Shown here piece after piece: positions 7,427 to 15,592 of a stretch of DNA of 41,132 nt (positions within the stretch are counted from its first letter, which is position 1; every line of letters begins with the position of its first letter). The stretch spans positions 1-41,132 of the forward strand of contig JBCDCE010000035.1 in NCBI GenBank assembly GCA_039182515.1, given 5' to 3'. Both the position numbers and the translations under genes were made by a program. The notes below the pieces were generated by a model. The model saw nothing but the letters and a program-made list of their open reading frames with translations. It did not search any database and was not told the origin of the DNA. This DNA comes from JBCDCE01 sp039182515. Lineage in GTDB: Bacteria; Pseudomonadota; Alphaproteobacteria; Rhodobacterales; Rhodobacteraceae.

Positions 7427-8446
7427 TTAGGCCGCATTCATGGATTGATAGGCCGCAACGATCTTTTCAGGGTTGGGCAAACAGAACTGCTCCATCACCC
7501 GCGCGTATGGAATTGGCACGTCTGGATAGGCGACGCGCTTGGGCGCGGCTTTGAGAACCGAGATGTCATGTTCAGTGACACTGGCGATGATCTCACCCGA
7601 TACGCCGTAGGACATATAGTCTTCATCCACCACGATCAGACGACCCGTTTTTGCCACGCTCGCACGGATTGTATCGCGATCCAGCGGCACAAGGCTCACG
7701 AGATCAATGACCTCAGCGCTCACACCATCCGCCTCCATCTGCGCAGCGGCTTTCAGCGCGTTGTGCACGCCCATTCCAAGGCTCACGATGGTGACATCGC
7801 TGCCCTCGCGAACCACGTTCGCTTTGCCAATTTCAACCGTGTAGCTTTCTTCAGGGGTATGCACTGTGGCGCCAGGCTCTGTTGCCAACCAGCCCATGCC
7901 CTGAAGGCTTTTGTGATACATGTAGACCACCGGGCTATCGTCGCGCATCGCGGCTGTCATCAGCCCTTTCGCATCGTAAGCATTTGATGGGCAGACGACT
8001 TTCATGCCAGGCAAATGCGCAAATGTTCCATAGAGACACTGCGAGTGCTGACCCGCGTCCGAATAGCCGCCTCCCGTGGAGGTCATCAGCACCATTGGCA
8101 CTTTGAAATTGCCACCAGAGAAATACGTGTTTTTGGCCATCAAGTTGTAGATTGCGTCAAAGCAGACCCCGAAGAAGTCGACAAACATCAGTTCGACCAC
8201 CGGACGCATCCCATCTTGCGCGGCCCCCACGGCAGCACCGATAAAGGCAGTCTCAGAAATCGGCGTGTCACGAATGCGCTCGGAACCGAACTCTTCTAGC
8301 AATCCACGCGTGTTGCCGTAAACGCCGCCCAATGCGCCAATGTCTTCGCCCATTACGAAAACGGAAGGATCCATTTGCATTTCTTGCTGCACAGCTTCCG
8401 CCATGGCACGCGCGATGGTGAGTTTTCTTTCGTTTGGTTTGTTCAT
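7427..8446 (-). CDS. acoB: Acetoin/2-oxoacid dehydrogenase E1 component, beta subunit
   Basis: A 339-residue transketolase-like beta subunit of a TPP-dependent dehydrogenase. Family motifs include MGEDIGALGGVYGNTRGL, RIRDTPISE and the C-terminal transketolase domain (DLVSLVPLDRDTI, VVDEDYMSYGVSGEI). It pairs with the alpha subunit encoded upstream to decarboxylate or oxidatively cleave the substrate and load the lipoyl arm. An in-frame GTG at 8467 overlaps the alpha gene, but GGAGAGGA precedes the ATG at 8446, which is preferred. The set E1-alpha/E1-beta/E2 with an AcoR-like regulator points to acetoin; a branched or short 2-oxoacid remains possible. Confidence 0.9.
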   Translation of the reverse strand: MNKPNERKLTIARAMAEAVQQEMQMDPSVFVMGEDIGALGGVYGNTRGLLEEFGSERIRDTPISETAFIGAAVGAAQDGMRPVVELMFVDFFGVCFDAIYNLMAKNTYFSGGNFKVPMVLMTSTGGGYSDAGQHSQCLYGTFAHLPGMKVVCPSNAYDAKGLMTAAMRDDSPVVYMYHKSLQGMGWLATEPGATVHTPEESYTVEIGKANVVREGSDVTIVSLGMGVHNALKAAAQMEADGVSAEVIDLVSLVPLDRDTIRASVAKTGRLIVVDEDYMSYGVSGEIIASVTEHDISVLKAAPKRVAYPDVPIPYARVMEQFCLPNPEKIVAAYQSMNAA

Positions 8447-8459
8447 GGTATCCTCTCCC

Positions 8460-9446
8460 TCACGCAAACACGGCTGTCAGCGCGTCTTCTGGCGCTGGAT
8501 CCGCACTTTCACGGGCAAATTTGATTGCGGCTTCAACGCGAGCTGCACTCTCAGCTTCGATGGTCTCCAACTCGGCCTCAGTGGCCATACCATCCGCAAG
8601 CATCTTTGCGCGCATCTTCGGGATCGGATCCTTTTCGAAAAGCGCGTCTTTTTCGCCTTCTGGTCTGTAGCCCTCAGCATCACCCATGAAATGCCCCGCT
8701 AAGCGGTATGTTTCGACCTCAATCAAGGAAGGTCCTTTGCCGTCGCGTGCACGAGCAATTGCTTCACCAGCTGCGGCGTAGATCGCATAAGGATCATTGT
8801 CCGCCACGCGTACGCCAGGGATACCGTAAGCCGCAGCCCGATCCGCATTGTTGGCAACAGCGGTTGAATCCTCTTTTGCAACAGAAATGCCCCAGTCGTT
8901 GTCTTCGATCACGCAGACAAACGGCAGGTTCCAAGTGGCCGCGAGGTTCATCGCCTCATGCCAACCACCTTGGTTGACCGCGCCTTCTCCCACAAAGGCC
9001 ACAGCAACTCCGGGCTTTTTTTGCATCTGACGGCTGAGCGCTGCGCCGACCGCAGGCCCCATACCTTGGGCGATGATGCCTGAGCAAGCAAAGTTCACGT
9101 CTGGATCAAACAGATGCATGTGACCGCCGCGTCCACCGGACAACCCTGTGGTTTTTCCAAAGATCTCGGCCACCATCTTGTCCAGGTCAACGCCCTTCGC
9201 AATCGCCTGGTGGTGCGGACGGTGCGTGGCGGTGACCACATCGTCAGGATTGAGATGGGCGCAAACACCCACCGCCACGGGCTCTTGGCCGTCGCTCAAA
9301 TGCATCTCGCCCGGAATCGGGCCGTCTGCCATGCTGAATACGGGCGTTTTGCCCTCGAAATAGATGCCCGCAATGGTTTCTTCGAGTTTCCTGCTCGTGA
9401 CCATATTGCGATACATCCAATGCTGCTCATCGCGCGTTGGTGTCAT
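8460..9446 (-). CDS. acoA: Acetoin/2-oxoacid dehydrogenase E1 component, alpha subunit
   Basis: A 328-residue TPP-binding alpha subunit. The TPP/Mg motif is present as GEGAVNQG followed by EDNDWGIS (the GDG-X(26-30)-N pattern with Glu in place of Asp). GGRGGHMHLFD is characteristic of E1-alpha proteins of acetoin and pyruvate dehydrogenases. It is the first gene of the six-gene operon (alpha, beta, lipoyl, E2 core, lipoate ligase, ABM protein) and starts at ATG 9446 behind GGAGG. A palindromic operator lies about 110 bases upstream. No E3 (lipoamide dehydrogenase) is encoded in the operon, so E3 must be shared from elsewhere in the genome. Confidence 0.9.
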   Translation of the reverse strand: MTPTRDEQHWMYRNMVTSRKLEETIAGIYFEGKTPVFSMADGPIPGEMHLSDGQEPVAVGVCAHLNPDDVVTATHRPHHQAIAKGVDLDKMVAEIFGKTTGLSGGRGGHMHLFDPDVNFACSGIIAQGMGPAVGAALSRQMQKKPGVAVAFVGEGAVNQGGWHEAMNLAATWNLPFVCVIEDNDWGISVAKEDSTAVANNADRAAAYGIPGVRVADNDPYAIYAAAGEAIARARDGKGPSLIEVETYRLAGHFMGDAEGYRPEGEKDALFEKDPIPKMRAKMLADGMATEAELETIEAESAARVEAAIKFARESADPAPEDALTAVFA

Positions 9447-9557
9447 GTGGTGTCCTCCCTTGCCGCCAGCTCTTGCTGATTCAACAAATGGAGGCTGCGA
9501 AGGCGCATGGATCCTGGCAAGTCACAGATCTTTTGCCTCCAAGTCGGAGGCGAAAAC

Positions 9558-9584
9558 TGTCTCAGAATGAGACACATTGAGACA
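9558..9584 (-). promoter_or_regulatory. Three-half-site operator upstream of the dehydrogenase operon
   Basis: The sequence holds a perfect inverted repeat TGTCTCA-gaa-TGAGACA (9558-9574), followed 3 bases later by a third TGAGACA (9578-9584). The second and third half-sites are 10 bp apart, one helical turn. It lies 112-138 bases upstream of acoA, an enhancer-like distance. The likely binder is the AcoR-like regulator encoded at 3551-5341, by proximity. No clear -24/-12 (TGGCAC-N5-TTGC) promoter is visible between it and acoA. Confidence 0.7.
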
Positions 9585-9720
9585 GCTTGCAGCAGCCAGT
9601 TTTTGCAACAATCAAGGAGCGCATCCGCTTACACAGACAAACCTTCCGCTTGTCCACCATCTCCAAGCCCGACCAACTGCTCAGAAGGACGCTCCGCGCG
9701 AGATATCAAGTATGGAGAAT

Positions 9721-9797
9721 TGGCGGACCGAGGAGGATTCGAACCCCCGACCCCCTGATTCGTAGTCAGGTACTCTATCCAGCTGAGCTATCGGTCC
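9721..9797 (-). tRNA. tRNA-Arg (anticodon ACG)
   Basis: The minus strand folds as a complete cloverleaf of 77 nt. The acceptor stem GGACCGA pairs with TCGGTCC, the anticodon stem-loop is CCTGA-CTACGAA-TCAGG with anticodon ACG, the T-arm contains GGTTCGAATCC, the discriminator is G and CCA is encoded. ACG is read as ICG after deamination and decodes CGU/CGC/CGA. It lies alone between the dehydrogenase operon and the histidine kinase gene. Confidence 0.96.
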
Positions 9798-9870
9798 GCA
9801 CTGGCGGCTGAGATAGCCGTTGGGATCACACCATGCAAGGGGGGTAAGCGGATAAATCTTTCAAAGGACG

Positions 9871-11286
9871 TCAGCTTACGGCCTGGGCGGTGAATTCATC
9901 CTCGAGCACAATGTCCCCTTTGGGCAGACAAATCTCAAATAGCGTTCCTGTCTCATCAGACCGCTCCAAAGTGAGCGCACCACCGTGACCACGGATCAAT
10001 TCACTCGCAATCGCCAAGCCGAGGCCCGATCCGCCCTTACGCGCGTTGCCCGTGAAAGCCGTGAAAAGGTTCTCTTTGGCCTTGGGTGGAAGGCCAGGGC
10101 CGTTGTCTTCGACACAAATCATCCAGGCCTGAGCCGTTTCATGCGCTGAGATCTTGATCTCACCTGGGCGCGCAGACGCCACAATGGCTTGCCGCGCGTT
10201 GCGCACCAAATTGCCCAAAACACGGTAGAGTTGTTCGGCGTCCGCACGCACTTCGAGGCCTGTTGGGATATCTTCGACCAAGGTGAGCGGCAGGTCACCG
10301 ACGCTCAAGCGCTCGCTCTCCACCACATCGTCCACAACTTTGTCCAAGGCAAAGCGGCTTAATGCGGGTGCTGGCTCTTCGGCCTTGCCAAAGGCGAGCG
10401 TGCTTTCACAAAGATTGACGGCCCGGCTGATGGAATTCACGAGCTTAGGCGCCAGGCGCTTCACTGTGGGATCTTCCACCATCTCAATGCGGTCCGTGAA
10501 AAGCTGTGCCGACGTCAGGATATTGCGCAGATCATGGCTGATTTTGCTTACAGCACTGCCCAATTGCGCGAGCCTGTCTTTTTGCCTCAGCGAGTTTGTC
10601 AGCTGCGTTTGCAGCTCTTGTAAGGCGACTTCGGCATCGTGAAGCTCTTTGACACCCGCCTGTGGAGCAATGATACGCCGCGCATCTTCGGGAGCGCGCT
10701 GATAACTCTTCATATGACGCACAACACCCTTGATCGGCATCACCATCAGCTGGCGCACAGCGAGATACAAGAGCCCCGCTGTGACAATCGAAATGATGGC
10801 TGAGAGCCTCAGAATGTTGAACCCATACTCCACCATGGCCGTGCGCAAGGACTGAGTGCTCATTGTCACTTCGATGAGCATCCCGGCGTCCCGTACCGGA
10901 TTGCCAACAACCCGAATGATGCGCTCTTGCGTGTTTGTAAGAGCGGACAACGCGTCTCGGATAAGCGCCCATGCCGTTGGGTTTCTCAGATCATAGGTTT
11001 CCGTGATGGGCGATGGAATTTGCGACGATAACATCAGTTGGCGCATCGCATCGCGCCTCAGCACGATGTTAAAAACGCCTGCGTTTTCCAAAAGCTCTTC
11101 TTCTAAAGATTGGCTGACCATGTCGTTTTCAACCAGAGCCAGGCTGGCGATCTGAGCCCGCTCAAGGCGGTTGCGCAGATAGTCTTCGCGAAAGCGCGCA
11201 ACGGAAGGGACAAAGATCAAGATCTCCGCAATCATAACGAACACAATCGTTAAGATCAGAAATCGCCCTGACAGCGAATTGATCAT
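9871..11286 (-). CDS. Orphan sensor histidine kinase
   Basis: A 471-residue membrane kinase. TM1 is about residues 8-28, a periplasmic sensor domain spans about 30-155, and TM2 is about 158-178, followed by a HAMP-like linker. The phosphoacceptor is His251 in SKISHDLRNIL, followed by the N box (LVRNARQAI), G1 (EDNGPGLPP) and G2 (GGSGLGLAIA). All catalytic boxes are present. No response regulator is adjacent. It is the third gene of a minus-strand set after a TVP38/TMEM64 protein and a flavoprotein, 38 bases after the latter, with GGAGG before the ATG. The signal is unknown; the neighbours suggest redox or membrane stress, but that is inference. Confidence 0.88.
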   Translation of the reverse strand: MINSLSGRFLILTIVFVMIAEILIFVPSVARFREDYLRNRLERAQIASLALVENDMVSQSLEEELLENAGVFNIVLRRDAMRQLMLSSQIPSPITETYDLRNPTAWALIRDALSALTNTQERIIRVVGNPVRDAGMLIEVTMSTQSLRTAMVEYGFNILRLSAIISIVTAGLLYLAVRQLMVMPIKGVVRHMKSYQRAPEDARRIIAPQAGVKELHDAEVALQELQTQLTNSLRQKDRLAQLGSAVSKISHDLRNILTSAQLFTDRIEMVEDPTVKRLAPKLVNSISRAVNLCESTLAFGKAEEPAPALSRFALDKVVDDVVESERLSVGDLPLTLVEDIPTGLEVRADAEQLYRVLGNLVRNARQAIVASARPGEIKISAHETAQAWMICVEDNGPGLPPKAKENLFTAFTGNARKGGSGLGLAIASELIRGHGGALTLERSDETGTLFEICLPKGDIVLEDEFTAQAVS

Positions 11287-11324
11287 GTGTGCCTCCCCGC
11301 CTTTTTGTGCGCCGCTCGTTTTTG

Positions 11325-12776
11325 TTATGGAATGAAGCGCTGGACCGTTTGCACGACCCGCTTCACCACGCTGCTTTCAAACAGCTTAGGTCCAAGATAG
11401 GCACCCGCCACGCGTTTGTTAATCTCTGATACCGTGGGGTAAGGGAAAACCGTGTTGGAAAGCGCTGTCATCTTCATCTTATTGGCGATCATCATAGCCC
11501 AGGTTCCAATAAGCTCGCCCGCCATAAAGCCCGCGATCGAAGCACCCACGGGGCGGCCTTTTACGATCATGACTTTGACCAAGCCTTTGGTTTTACCTTC
11601 TGCGATTAGGCGGTCATTGCCGCCATAGTCCATGCGCACAACTTCAAGCTTTGGCCCAAATTCCTTGCGCGCTTGCGCCTCAGTCAGGCCCACTTGAGCA
11701 AGTTCAGGATCTGTATATGTGGCCCAAGGGATATGCTTGGTCGAGGCTTTGGCTGGTAAACCAAAGAGGATCGAGCGGACAACAACACCCGCATGATAGC
11801 CGGCGACATGGGTAAATTGCAGACCAGCTGCCGCGTCTCCCACCGCATAAACGCGCTTGTTGGTGACAGAGCGGAGATCCGCCCCGACCTCAACGCCGCG
11901 GCGGTCAAATTTGACCCCCGCTTTGTCGAGATCCAGCTTGTCCACATTCACTTTGCGGCCCACGGCCATCAAAAGGTGGGATCCGGTGATATCACCTTGC
12001 GGCGTGTGCACTGTGACCGATCCATCGGATCCTGAGATCCGCTCCGCTTGAGCGCCCTCTATGATCTCAATGCCTTCAGCCCGAAGATTGTCTAGCACAA
12101 AGGCCGCCATTTCAGGGTCGTCTTTGCCCAGCGCTTTTGCGCCTTCGATCACTGTCACCTTGGACCCGAGCCGCACATGGGCTTGGGCCATTTCCATGCC
12201 GATGGGGCCACCGCCAATGACGATCAAATGCTCCGGCTTCTCACGCAGATCAAATATCGTCTCATTGGTGTGGACGGTCACGTCCTCCAGTCCTGGGATT
12301 GGCGGCACAAAGGGCCCAGAGCCCGTTGCGATAACAATCCGGCGCGCCGTGATCACTGTTTCGCCCGCTTGCACTTCTGTTTCCGAGATAAACCGACCAA
12401 ACGCGCGGATCACGCGCACACCAAGGCTCTCAAAGCGCTCTTGACTGTCGTGCGGCTCAATCGCGGCAATCACGGATTTCACGTGATCTTTCGCCTGCGC
12501 ATAGTCGACCTTTGGGCTGACCGGGCTCACGCCAAACTGTGCTGCTTCTTGTGCATGAGCCTGCTTTGCTGAGGCAATAAGAGCCTTGGATGGCACACAG
12601 CCGAAGTTCAAACAGTCTCCGCCCATCAAATGGCCTTCGAGAAGCGTGACATCTGCGCCCATCTGTACCGCGCCAGCGGCGATGGAGAGCCCGCCTGAAC
12701 CGCCACCAATGATCAAGAGATCCGTTTTGAGGGTCGCGGGCTGCGCGTTTTGGGTATCAATCGCTGAATGTTCCAT
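11325..12776 (-). CDS. Mercuric-reductase-like pyridine nucleotide-disulfide oxidoreductase
   Basis: A 483-residue flavoprotein of the lipoamide dehydrogenase/MerA superfamily. An FAD-binding GGGSGG (24-29), the redox-active disulfide GGDCLNFGC (Cys55, Cys60), an NAD(P)-binding GGGPIGME and an FAD-binding AVGDAA are all present. In lipoamide dehydrogenases the C-terminal dimerisation domain supplies a catalytic His in HPTxSE. Here it reads FPYPTVSE, with Tyr446 in place of His, as in MerA-like proteins, so it should not be the E3 of the dehydrogenase operon. There is no N-terminal heavy-metal domain and no terminal Cys pair, so mercury reduction is doubtful. It is encoded 3 bases after a TVP38/TMEM64 gene. 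Confidence 0.85.
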   Translation of the reverse strand: MEHSAIDTQNAQPATLKTDLLIIGGGSGGLSIAAGAVQMGADVTLLEGHLMGGDCLNFGCVPSKALIASAKQAHAQEAAQFGVSPVSPKVDYAQAKDHVKSVIAAIEPHDSQERFESLGVRVIRAFGRFISETEVQAGETVITARRIVIATGSGPFVPPIPGLEDVTVHTNETIFDLREKPEHLIVIGGGPIGMEMAQAHVRLGSKVTVIEGAKALGKDDPEMAAFVLDNLRAEGIEIIEGAQAERISGSDGSVTVHTPQGDITGSHLLMAVGRKVNVDKLDLDKAGVKFDRRGVEVGADLRSVTNKRVYAVGDAAAGLQFTHVAGYHAGVVVRSILFGLPAKASTKHIPWATYTDPELAQVGLTEAQARKEFGPKLEVVRMDYGGNDRLIAEGKTKGLVKVMIVKGRPVGASIAGFMAGELIGTWAMMIANKMKMTALSNTVFPYPTVSEINKRVAGAYLGPKLFESSVVKRVVQTVQRFIP

Positions 12777-12779
12777 GGC

Positions 12780-13514
12780 TCAGAGCCCTTTCTTGCCGCG
12801 AACGGCTTTCACGATAACAGGCAAGAGCGACAGAGCTGCAAGGCCCAAGAGCGGTGCCAGAATGTAGGGTTCAAAGATGATCCCAAGATCAGGTGTTTCT
12901 CCGCGAGCGAAGACTTCGCCCAAACCAGCACCAACAGATGTGAAGACCACAGCACCCGGAATGATGCCCAAGAAGGTCGAGATTACAAAACGGTGGAGCG
13001 GAACTTCCAAAAAGCTTGGCACAAGGTTCGCGATGAAAAACGGAACAACTGGAACAAGACGGATCAAAAAGAGCATCGACCATTGGTTTTCATCAATGCC
13101 ATCTTTGATCTTTTTGACCATGCCATCGGAGCCTTCGAGCTTGGCTCCAAGTTTTTCGCCAAAGCCCCAGCGCGCAGCTTGGAAAATCGCTGTTGCACCA
13201 ATCGTGGCCCCGAGGATGTTGAATAGAGCCCCCGGGAAGGTTGCAAAGAGAAAGCCTCCCGTGAGCGTGGCAACCGTTGCGCCGGGCAGCGAGAACATCA
13301 CCAAAACGGCATAGATCGCGACGAACACGGCGACCGCAAGTATGTAGTTGCTGTCGCGCCAAGCGATCAGAGCGTCACGGTTATCAGCGAGCGTTTGGAA
13401 GGTCAGATAGTCTTTAAGGGTGAAAGCCCCAACAATTGCGACCGTCGCGATTGTCAGGATGGGCAAAAGCCGCACGAGGCTGCTCTTTTTGCCGGGCTGA
13501 GTGGTTGTCATCAT
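12780..13514 (-). CDS. TVP38/TMEM64 (DedA-like) membrane protein
   Basis: A polytopic inner-membrane protein of 244 residues with the SNARE-associated/VTT domain. Visible family features include a TM near residues 15-35, FSLPGATVATLTGGFLF, and RLVPVVPFFIANLVPSFLEVPLHRF…GIIPGAVVFTSVGAGLG. VTT proteins are linked to lipid scrambling or transport, but the substrate is not readable here. The longer frame begins at 13595, but its first 27 residues look non-native; ATG 13514 has AGGA upstream and is preferred. It heads a three-gene set with a disulfide oxidoreductase and a kinase. The TVP38 plus MerA-like pairing recurs in bacteria, to my knowledge without a settled function. Confidence 0.82.
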   Translation of the reverse strand: MMTTTQPGKKSSLVRLLPILTIATVAIVGAFTLKDYLTFQTLADNRDALIAWRDSNYILAVAVFVAIYAVLVMFSLPGATVATLTGGFLFATFPGALFNILGATIGATAIFQAARWGFGEKLGAKLEGSDGMVKKIKDGIDENQWSMLFLIRLVPVVPFFIANLVPSFLEVPLHRFVISTFLGIIPGAVVFTSVGAGLGEVFARGETPDLGIIFEPYILAPLLGLAALSLLPVIVKAVRGKKGL

Positions 13515-13681
13515 GGATATCAATCCTGCGAGAATGTTGCGTTGCCCAAGATGTGCGCCTTTGAAGCGCTTTGGCCTAGGGGCCTCACGCGCCATTGATG
13601 CTTGCTCGCGAAATGTTACAGGTTTGGGGCAAAAAGCGGGTTAATTCGCCCCTCCTTTGCAACAAACAGCGCCTTGATGAA

Positions 13682-13710
13682 TTGACACATGCGCTCAAGC
13701 CGCTTAATGC
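13682..13710 (+). promoter_or_regulatory. Probable sigma-70 promoter of rpmH
   Basis: TTGACA (13682-13687), a 17-base spacer, then TAATGC (13705-13710), 74 bases before the rpmH start. This fits a housekeeping promoter for the rpmH-rnpA-yidD group. Confidence 0.6.
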
Positions 13711-13783
13711 CCGTGTCTCGACTGCGCTCGGACCGAATCCGGGAAAGCAAAACTGGTAACCGTAAAAAACCAAGGGTGATGCA

Positions 13784-13918
13784 ATGAAACGCACCTACCA
13801 ACCAAGCAATCTGGTGCGCAAACGGCGTCACGGCTTCCGCGCCCGCATGGCCACCAAAGCTGGCCGCAAGATCTTGAACGCCCGTCGCGCACGTGGCCGT
13901 AAGTCACTGAGCGCGTAA
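13784..13918 (+). CDS. rpmH: 50S ribosomal protein L34
   Basis: A 44-residue, very basic protein beginning [18 protein letters not shown] and ending GRKSLSA, an almost invariant L34 sequence. It binds 23S rRNA in the large subunit. The gene is followed by rnpA 31 bases later, the universal rpmH-rnpA order. The start ATG lies after AAGGGTGATGCA. Confidence 0.97.
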
Positions 13919-13949
13919 ACAGCGCCACCGGCATATCACTGCTAAGACG

Positions 13950-14342
13950 ATGGGACTTGCCGATAAGGCTGGTCCCTTTGTTGTTTTGGAGACATTTGTT
14001 TTGACCGACCTCGTGACTTTGAAAATGCGAAGCGACTTTTTGCAAGCGGCACGCGCGCGGCGGCAAGGCACCAAGTCTTTTCACCTTCAGGCGCGCGCGC
14101 GGGGCGACGAAAATGCGTGCATCCGCATCGGCTTCACCTGTTCCAAAAAATTGGGCAACGCCGTGGCGCGCAATCACGCCAAACGGCGCCTACGCGAGGC
14201 CGCACGTTTGATTTTGCCGACACATGCACAACCAGGATGGGACTATGTTCTCATCGGCCGACACAAGGCCACGGCGGAGCGCGATTTTGGGGATCTGAAA
14301 TCCGATCTGAAATGGGCGCTCAAGAAAGTTCAGTGCTCATGA
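13950..14342 (+). CDS. rnpA: Ribonuclease P protein component
   Basis: The protein cofactor of RNase P, which binds the RNA subunit and the pre-tRNA leader. The signature is ARNHAKRRLREAAR (about 70-83), preceded by RIGFTCSKKLGNAV. It is 130 residues from ATG 13950. That ATG has a weak ribosome site, and a TTG at 14001 behind GGAGA would give a 113-residue protein closer to the usual length, so the start is uncertain. The stop overlaps the start of yidD (ATGA). Confidence 0.95.
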   Translation: MGLADKAGPFVVLETFVLTDLVTLKMRSDFLQAARARRQGTKSFHLQARARGDENACIRIGFTCSKKLGNAVARNHAKRRLREAARLILPTHAQPGWDYVLIGRHKATAERDFGDLKSDLKWALKKVQCS

Positions 14343-14581
14343 GCCCCCTCGCCTGGCTTCTAGCATTACCAGTGCGGGCCTACAGGCTGATCTTTTCGCC
14401 ATGGGTCGGGCACAACTGCCGCTATCAGCCCACATGTTCTGCCTATGCGCTAGAAGCCTTGGAAAAACACGGCGGGGTGAAAGGCGGTTGGTTGGCGCTG
14501 CGGCGCATAGCGCGGTGTCATCCTTGGGGGCGCGACGGCTATGATCCAGTTCCTTCCAAAGTCAAAGACAGGTCTCTTTGA
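14339..14581 (+). CDS. yidD: Membrane protein insertion efficiency factor YidD
   Basis: An 80-residue protein with the YidD core: PVRAYRLIFSPWVG, then YQPTCSAYALEAL, then CHPWGRDGYDPVP. Cysteines in NCRYQPTC and ARCHPWG are conserved. It helps YidC and Sec insert inner-membrane proteins and associates with the membrane through an amphipathic N-terminus. It starts at an ATG overlapping the rnpA stop (ATGA). In most relatives yidC follows nearby; here two other genes come first. Confidence 0.95.
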   Translation: MSPLAWLLALPVRAYRLIFSPWVGHNCRYQPTCSAYALEALEKHGGVKGGWLALRRIARCHPWGRDGYDPVPSKVKDRSL

Positions 14582-14657
14582 GCGTAAGCCCGGGGGCTTC
14601 CTCTCCCCCTAGTCCCTGGGATAGAACCACGCCTGACACCGCAATCGGACATCTCCC

Positions 14658-15494
14658 ATGCTCGACAACCTCGACGACATCCATCCGCTCTTTCACGGCG
14701 CACCCTCCACAACCGAATTCAAGAAACTGCGCAAACGGATCGTGCGACAAGCCCGCGAGGCCATCGAGCAATTTGGGATGGTCGAACCGGGTGGCAAATG
14801 GCTCGTTTGTCTCTCTGGTGGTAAAGACAGCTACACGTTGCTTGCCGCGCTCTACGAATTGCAGTGGCGTGGCCTGCTGCCTGTGGAGATCCTCGCGTGC
14901 AATCTCGATCAAGGCCAACCCGGCTTTCCAGCCACGGTTTTGCCGGCGTTTTTAGAAAAAATGCAGGTGCCGCACAGGATCGAGTACCAAGACACCTACT
15001 CCATCGTCATGGACAAAGTCCCCGAAGGACGTACGTTTTGCGCGTTGTGCTCACGTCTACGGCGCGGGAACCTATATAGGATCGCCCGTGAAGAAGGCTG
15101 CACGGCTGTGGTCTTGGGCCATCACCGAGACGACATATTAGAAACGTTTTTTATGAATCTCTTTCATGGGGGTCGCCTAGCAACGATGCCGCCTAAACTC
15201 AAAAACGAGGAAGGCGATCTTTTTGTGTACCGTCCCTTGGCCCATGTTGCAGAAGCCGATTGTGAAAAATTTGCCGCAGCAATGAACTATCCGATTATTC
15301 CTTGTGATCTTTGTGGCAGCCAAGACGGCCTGCAACGCCAACAGGTTAAAGCTATTTTGGATGAATGGGAGCGGCGCTCACCAGGGCGCAGGCAAGTCAT
15401 GTACCGAGCACTCACAAACGTGAGGCCATCCCATTTGCTGGATCCCAAGCTCTTTGACTTCCAAGGGCTAACGCTTGATCGCACTGAGATTTAG
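14658..15494 (+). CDS. ttcA: tRNA 2-thiocytidine(32) synthetase TtcA
   Basis: A 278-residue ATP pyrophosphatase that makes 2-thiocytidine at position 32 of certain tRNAs with an iron-sulfur cluster. The PP-loop is SGGKDS (about 54-59). The cluster cysteines are in CALC (about 130-133) and PCDLCGSQ (about 216-223), and GHHRDDILET lies between them. These CxxC pairs separate it from TilS and MnmA. It is placed 76 bases after yidD, interrupting the usual yidD-yidC neighbourhood. Confidence 0.95.
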   Translation: MLDNLDDIHPLFHGAPSTTEFKKLRKRIVRQAREAIEQFGMVEPGGKWLVCLSGGKDSYTLLAALYELQWRGLLPVEILACNLDQGQPGFPATVLPAFLEKMQVPHRIEYQDTYSIVMDKVPEGRTFCALCSRLRRGNLYRIAREEGCTAVVLGHHRDDILETFFMNLFHGGRLATMPPKLKNEEGDLFVYRPLAHVAEADCEKFAAAMNYPIIPCDLCGSQDGLQRQQVKAILDEWERRSPGRRQVMYRALTNVRPSHLLDPKLFDFQGLTLDRTEI

Positions 15495-15592
15495 TCAAAC
15501 TCTAAATATATTCTAGCTGCGCGTTAAGAAGATAGTCAGCGCGCCTGGTCTATGGCTCTCAAGCGGTGTGGTCGCTGTTGGAGAGTGAGAGA

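Noticed and set aside
11325..12776. Flavoprotein as the missing E3 (lipoamide dehydrogenase) of the dehydrogenase operon
   Set aside because: It is in a different operon and has Tyr instead of the catalytic His in the C-terminal motif, so E3 activity is unlikely.
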